Of a stretch of 64,000 nucleotides of DNA, positions 59,887-64,000 are shown in pieces. Both the position numbers and the translations under genes were made by a program. Position 1 is the first letter of the stretch. Every line of letters begins with the position of its first letter. The notes beneath the pieces were generated by a model, which ran no database searches, had not been told where the DNA came from, and saw only the letters and a list, made by a program, of their open reading frames with translations. This DNA comes from Rhodanobacteraceae bacterium (GTDB taxonomy: Bacteria; Pseudomonadota; Gammaproteobacteria; Xanthomonadales; Xanthomonadaceae), in the NCBI GenBank assembly GCA_024233975.1, contig JACKOX010000004.1:1-64000 (forward strand), in the 5' to 3' direction.

Positions 59887-62294
59887 GCGGTGATCTCCCG
59901 CGCCGATTCCGCCGCTGTCGTTTCGGTGTCAGGCGTGGCGGGTGGTGTCGCCAGGCGTAGCGCGTTGAGAGTGACCCCAAGCGAGGACAGCGCCATGCCC
60001 AGTGCCGCCAGTCCCGGCGTGATCAGGCCCAGCGCGGCGACGGGCAGAGCGATGGCGTTGTAGGCCAGTGCCCATGAGAGGTTCTGTCGCACCACGCGCT
60101 GCATGCGTCCGGCCTGGGCCAGTGCGGCGGGCACGCGATCCAGACGGCCATTGAGGACGATCAGGTCGGCAGCGCGGTGCGCCAGTGCGGCACCGTCGGA
60201 CATGGCGATGGAGAGATCGGCGGCCGCCAGTACCGGCGCGTCGTTCAGGCCATCGCCGAGCATGCCGACACGGTGGCCGGCTGCCTGGTGACGGCGGATC
60301 GCGGCGAGCTTGTCCTCGGGTGACTGCCGCGCCTGCCAGTCGTCGATCTGCAACGCAGAAGCCACGCGAGCCACCGCGGTTTCGGCGTCGCCGCTGAGGA
60401 TTGCCAGCGACAATCCGCGCGAACGCAGCGCCTGGACCGTTGCGGCGGCATCCGTACGCAGGCGGTCGCCGACTTCGAAGCGTGCCAGCGCCTGTCCGCC
60501 ATCGCCCAGCCAGAGTGCGCCGTCGTCTTCGCCACTGGCCGCGAAGTCGGCGCGGCCGAGGCGCAGTGCCCGACCGTCAACGCGGCCTTCGATGCCCAGT
60601 CCTGGTGTGATGCGCAGATCACAGGCGTGGACGTTGGCTTCGCCAAAGGCGCGTGCCAGCGGGTGGGTGGAGCCGGACTCCAGTGCGGCGGCCAGGCGCA
60701 GCGCGTCGGCTTCGGAGACGCCGTTGAAGCCCTGCGTCGCGAGCAGGCGCGGCTGGCCTTCGGTGAGCGTGCCGGTCTTGTCCATCAGCAGGTCGTCGAT
60801 GCGGGTCGCCGCGAACAGAGCGCGTTCGCTCAAGGCCAGCACGCCCATCCGCGAAAGGCCGGAATGCGTCGCCGCCAGTGCCGCCGGGACCGCCAGTGAC
60901 AGGGCGCACGGACAGCTGACCACCAGTAGCGCCAGCGCGGTTTCGAAGCCATGGTTCGCTCCGGCGATCCAGGTCCAGGCAGCGAACACCAGCACCGCCG
61001 CGACGATGACCACGGCCACGAAGCGCGAGGCGATGCGGTCCGCCCATTGCGCCAGCGGTGGACGTTGACTCTGCGCCTGTTCCACCAGACGGACCATGTG
61101 CGACAGGCGCGTGTCCTGCCCGCAGCGGGTCACGGTGAGGCGCAGAGGCTGGTCCAGGCAAAGACTGCCGGCGAAGACTTCGTCATTCGCGCCGCGCAGG
61201 CGCGGCGTTGATTCGCCGGTGAGCAGCGACTCATCCAGCCGCGCATCGCCAAGCAGGTGACCGTCGGCCGGCAGCGGCTCGCCGGCTGCGACGAAGACGC
61301 GATCGCCCGGCTGCAGTTCGCCTACCGGCAACTGGCGACGGGAGCCATCCTCCACCTCCCTTGTCGCCAGGGCCGGGCGTGCCCGTGCCAGCGCCTCGAC
61401 CTGCGCATTGGCACGCTGGCGGGCCATCTGTTCGAGATAGCGGGCGGCCAGCAGGAACAGCACGAACATCACCGAGGCATCGAACCAGACCTGCTCACCG
61501 CCGCGTAGCGTCTGTACGAGACTGGCGGCCCAGGCCAGAAGGATGGAGCCGCCCACCAGCGTGTCCATGCCGAGGCGGCGAAGTGAAACCTCGCGCCAGA
61601 GTCCGGCTATGAACGGCCAGCCGCTGTAGAACACCACCGGCGTTGACACCAGCACGGCGATCCAGCGGAAGAAGTCACGGGTGGCGACGGGCATTTCGTT
61701 GGCGTGGTCGAGGTATAGCGCCTCGGCGAACATCATCACCTGCATGGCGCCGAGGCCGGCGATGCCGAGACGGATCAGCATTCGCCGCCGTTCCTGCCGC
61801 CGTGCCGTCTCGAGCTGTTCGCCGCTGGCCAGGAAGGGCCGGTAGCCCAGCTGGTAGAGACGGCCGAGCAGCCTGGAAAGCCGCGTTGCGCCTTCGCGCC
61901 AGCGCAGCTCGACGCGACCGGTGACGGCGTTGGCGGACACGTCCTCGACGCCGGCCTCGCGACGCAGGGCGCGGTCGATCAACCAGGCGCAGGCGGCGCA
62001 GTGCATGCCATCGACAACGACGGTGATCTCGCGTCCGCCGTCGTCCAGATGGCGCGCATGTGCGGCCTGCACGTCGTCGCGATCCCAGCTCGACAGGTCC
62101 GGCGGGGCTTCCTCGACGCGACTGCTGTCGCCCTCGCGCAGCCGATAATAGTCGCCGAGCCCGGCCGATCCGATCCACGCGGCCGCGCTGGCGCAGCCGC
62201 TACAGCACATGGCCCGCGGCTTGCCATCGATGGTTGCGAGGATCGGCGATGCCGGCAGCGGATCGCCGCAGTGATAGCAGCGATCCGTGCTCAC
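59883..62294 (-). CDS. ccoI: Copper-translocating P1B-type ATPase CcoI
   Basis: This 803-residue ATPase supplies copper for cbb3 oxidase assembly. An N-terminal cysteine-rich metal module has CYHC (C6, C9) and CCSGC (C30, C31, C34). A heavy-metal-associated domain has GMHCAACAW (C99, C102). Eight membrane helices, the metal-site motif SCPCALSLAVPAAL, the phosphorylation site MDKTGTLTEG, the STHPLA histidine-proline motif and GDGLNDAPVLAAA are all present. It overlaps ccoH upstream and ccoS downstream by four bases each, a tightly coupled operon. The FixI/CcoI assignment over CopA rests on the Cys-rich N-terminus and the neighbours. Confidence 0.95.
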   Translation of the reverse strand: MSTDRCYHCGDPLPASPILATIDGKPRAMCCSGCASAAAWIGSAGLGDYYRLREGDSSRVEEAPPDLSSWDRDDVQAAHARHLDDGGREITVVVDGMHCAACAWLIDRALRREAGVEDVSANAVTGRVELRWREGATRLSRLLGRLYQLGYRPFLASGEQLETARRQERRRMLIRLGIAGLGAMQVMMFAEALYLDHANEMPVATRDFFRWIAVLVSTPVVFYSGWPFIAGLWREVSLRRLGMDTLVGGSILLAWAASLVQTLRGGEQVWFDASVMFVLFLLAARYLEQMARQRANAQVEALARARPALATREVEDGSRRQLPVGELQPGDRVFVAAGEPLPADGHLLGDARLDESLLTGESTPRLRGANDEVFAGSLCLDQPLRLTVTRCGQDTRLSHMVRLVEQAQSQRPPLAQWADRIASRFVAVVIVAAVLVFAAWTWIAGANHGFETALALLVVSCPCALSLAVPAALAATHSGLSRMGVLALSERALFAATRIDDLLMDKTGTLTEGQPRLLATQGFNGVSEADALRLAAALESGSTHPLARAFGEANVHACDLRITPGLGIEGRVDGRALRLGRADFAASGEDDGALWLGDGGQALARFEVGDRLRTDAAATVQALRSRGLSLAILSGDAETAVARVASALQIDDWQARQSPEDKLAAIRRHQAAGHRVGMLGDGLNDAPVLAAADLSIAMSDGAALAHRAADLIVLNGRLDRVPAALAQAGRMQRVVRQNLSWALAYNAIALPVAALGLITPGLAALGMALSSLGVTLNALRLATPPATPDTETTAAESAREITA

Positions 62295-62794
62295 TGGCGG
62301 TCCAGCGCCGGCGCCAGTTCGACCTCATTGCTGCCGCTGCGCCAGCGACCATGCAGGCGCCAGCGGCCATCCGCCGGGACCAGCTGCAGGCGCCAGTCGT
62401 TTTCGGGTAGTTGATCAGGCAGCTGGCCGCGCCAGGCATCGCCATCACGCGTGAGCGCGAGCTGGCGGTCCTCGGCGGCGTCGGTGGGGTGGATCAGCTG
62501 CAGCAGGAGCAGCGGGTCGGTCGTTTCCGGCGACAGTTCGATGCTCAGCTCGGCACCATTCCGGTGCAACGTGGCGTGGCGCTGTTCGGCGGCGGCGATA
62601 TGGTCCGGGGTCAGGTCGAGCTGCTGGACCTGCGCGGTGCGCCGCACCGGATCGGGAAGGGCGTCGGCGCCACCAGCGCGGATGGCGATGACCAGCGTGC
62701 TGATGCCGGCGATCACCGCGGCCAGTGGCAGGCCGACCACCAGCCACAGCAGCGGCTCGCGATGCGCCCTGCGTTCGGTGTCATGGTGGCTCAT
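62291..62794 (-). CDS. ccoH: cbb3 oxidase assembly protein CcoH/FixH
   Basis: This is a 167-residue single-pass membrane protein. The N-terminal helix is WLVVGLPLAAVIAGISTLVIAI at about 17-38; a periplasmic beta-sandwich follows with LIHPTDAAEDRQLALTRDG, GQLP and a terminal WRLHGRW, consistent with the FixH family. CcoH interacts with the assembling cbb3 oxidase. Stop and start overlap with ccoG and ccoI by four bases on each side. Confidence 0.92.
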   Translation of the reverse strand: MSHHDTERRAHREPLLWLVVGLPLAAVIAGISTLVIAIRAGGADALPDPVRRTAQVQQLDLTPDHIAAAEQRHATLHRNGAELSIELSPETTDPLLLLQLIHPTDAAEDRQLALTRDGDAWRGQLPDQLPENDWRLQLVPADGRWRLHGRWRSGSNEVELAPALDRQ

Positions 62795-64000
62795 TGCGGT
62801 GCGAAGAAGGCGCTGTCTTCTTCGCGCAGCAGCTGGTCGTCAGCGCCTAGCACACGGAATCGGATCGGCTGTCGGCCATGCACGGCGCCGGGTGCTGTGC
62901 GCAGGATCAGGCCCAGGCTGCGCACCGACTCGGCGTCGAGCTGCAGCGGCGACGGATCGTTGGCCAGCTGAATGGCCGGATTGCCTTCCACTTCGATGCG
63001 ATAGGTCTGCGCCTGCTGGGTCTTGTTGATCAGCTTCACCGTGTAGACGTTCTCGATGCCGTCGACGGTCTCGCGGTACAGCGCATTGCGGTCACGCAAC
63101 ACGTCGACGATCAGCGGCGAGCGATTGAGCACGCCCCAGGTCCAGGCGCCGAGCAGTGCGCACAGCAGCAGGCCATAGACGATCACCCGCGGACGCAGGA
63201 TGTGACGCGGTTTGCCATCCATGGCGTTCTGCGTGGTGTAGCGGATCAGCCCGTGCGGGTAGCCGACCTTGTCCATGACCTCGTCACAGGCATCGATGCA
63301 GGCGCCGCAGGCGATGCACTCGTACTGCAGGCCGTTGCGGATATCGATGCCGGTGGGACAGACCTGCACGCAGATCGTGCAGTCGATGCAGTCGCCGAGG
63401 TCTTCGGGCTGTCGCGTCGCCGGTTCGTCCACCGGTGGTTCGTCGTGGCGCAGCGGGCTGTCGAGATCGACCAGGCCGGTGCTGACCTTGGAATGCAGTG
63501 CGCTGTGTTTCCCCAGGCCGCGGCGATAGGCGTTGACCACCTCGGCCTCGGCGCGACTCTGCGGGAGCAGGCCACGGGCACGCTCCAGCACGCTGGCCAG
63601 GCCGCGCTTGCGCGGTCCGCGCGGTTCGCCACGCATCGGGTCGTAGGCGATGATCAGCGTGTTGCGGTCGAACATGGCGCCCTGGAAGCGCGCATACGGG
63701 CACATGTACTTGCAGACCTGCTCGCGCAGCACCCCGGCGTTGCCCCAGGTGGCCAGCGAGTAGAACAGCACCCAGAAGGTTTCCCAGCCGCCCAAGTCGA
63801 ACGGCAGCAGGCGTGCGCCAAGGTCGCGGATCGGGGTGAAGAAACCGACGAAGGTGAAGCCGGTCCACAGCGCGAAAATCAGCCAGATGACGTGCTTGCT
63901 GCTCTTGCGGCGCAGCTTGTTCCACGACCACGGCGCGGCGTCCAGCTTCATGCGCTGGGCGCGATCACCCTCGGTCCACTTCTCCATCCACAGGAAGACT
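62791..64000 (-). CDS. ccoG: cbb3 oxidase accessory ferredoxin-like protein CcoG (N-terminus beyond window)
   Basis: The frame is open to the right edge, so the start lies outside. About 403 residues are visible, from VFLWMEKWTEGDRAQRMKLD on; full-length CcoG is about 470. Membrane helices flank CKYMCPYARFQGAMFD. Two 4Fe-4S motifs are present: CIDCTICVQVCPTGID and CIACGACIDACDEVMD. A C-terminal immunoglobulin-like domain occupies the last 120 residues. CcoG (FixG/RdxA) is a cupric reductase that helps deliver Cu(I) to the oxidase. In most genomes ccoNOPQ lies immediately upstream, so those genes are expected just beyond the window. Confidence 0.95.
   Translation of the reverse strand, partial: VFLWMEKWTEGDRAQRMKLDAAPWSWNKLRRKSSKHVIWLIFALWTGFTFVGFFTPIRDLGARLLPFDLGGWETFWVLFYSLATWGNAGVLREQVCKYMCPYARFQGAMFDRNTLIIAYDPMRGEPRGPRKRGLASVLERARGLLPQSRAEAEVVNAYRRGLGKHSALHSKVSTGLVDLDSPLRHDEPPVDEPATRQPEDLGDCIDCTICVQVCPTGIDIRNGLQYECIACGACIDACDEVMDKVGYPHGLIRYTTQNAMDGKPRHILRPRVIVYGLLLCALLGAWTWGVLNRSPLIVDVLRDRNALYRETVDGIENVYTVKLINKTQQAQTYRIEVEGNPAIQLANDPSPLQLDAESVRSLGLILRTAPGAVHGRQPIRFRVLGADDQLLREEDSAFFAPQ

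Noticed and set aside
1..64000. tRNA and rRNA genes, insertion sequences, integrases and phage genes
   Set aside because: No cloverleaf with a T-loop signature, no transposase or integrase motif and no flanking target duplications were recognised by eye. A tRNAscan-type search would be decisive.

Overview
The window is one contiguous, GC-rich (roughly two-thirds GC by eye) bacterial chromosome segment. Its gene set points to the gammaproteobacterial order Lysobacterales (Xanthomonadales), probably Rhodanobacteraceae or a neighbouring family. The evidence is a fused aspartokinase/diaminopimelate decarboxylase (lysAC), the MurL/MurD2 L-glutamate peptidoglycan route first shown in Xanthomonas, a GumN/TraB protein, an ECF sigma factor coupled to a TPR Ser/Thr kinase, and secreted proteins ending in a [IV]F-x-x-GFE tag. 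No rRNA, tRNA, CRISPR array, insertion sequence or prophage was recognised.

Layout. 1-5.8 kb: cell-surface and signalling genes (truncated RCC1-repeat protein, Calx-beta protein, ECF sigma factor plus kinase, small secreted protein). 5.8-8.1 kb: cobalamin riboswitch and a BtuB-type receptor. 8.1-13.2 kb: von Willebrand factor A protein, secreted amidohydrolase, GumN/TraB protein, PhzF-family enzyme. 13.3-18.7 kb: lysAC-murL-murD2, a run that supplies diaminopimelate and installs D-Glu on UDP-MurNAc-Ala. 18.6-25.1 kb: a secreted protein, nadA-nadB (NAD synthesis), a membrane diguanylate cyclase, apt. 25.1-28.9 kb, minus strand: polyprenyl diphosphate synthase, glnS, a Cys-rich lipoprotein, a deaminase. 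29.1-34.3 kb: msrA-msrB, ssb, rfbBACD (dTDP-L-rhamnose).

34.3-51.8 kb is the striking part. A single reading frame of about 5,220 codons encodes a giant secreted DUF11-type protein. About 10.4 kb of it (39006-49448) is an array of apparently nucleotide-identical in-frame repeats: 4 x 123 aa (type A), 10 x 123 aa (type B), 10 x 123 aa (type A) and 4 x 133 aa (type C). The stop codon of the giant gene overlaps the start of a smaller DUF11 protein with a C-terminal hydrophobic, IPTL-CTERM-like tail, so the pair looks like one translationally coupled surface system. A strong bidirectional terminator closes this operon.

51.9-58.2 kb: a peptide utilisation group (POT-family transporter, divergent OPT-family transporter, secreted S9 peptidase). 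58.2-64 kb: an FNR-type oxygen sensor convergent with ccoG-ccoH-ccoI-ccoS and a DsbD_2/TauE-like membrane protein, the maturation genes for cbb3 cytochrome oxidase. ccoG runs off the right edge, and an RCC1-repeat gene runs off the left edge.
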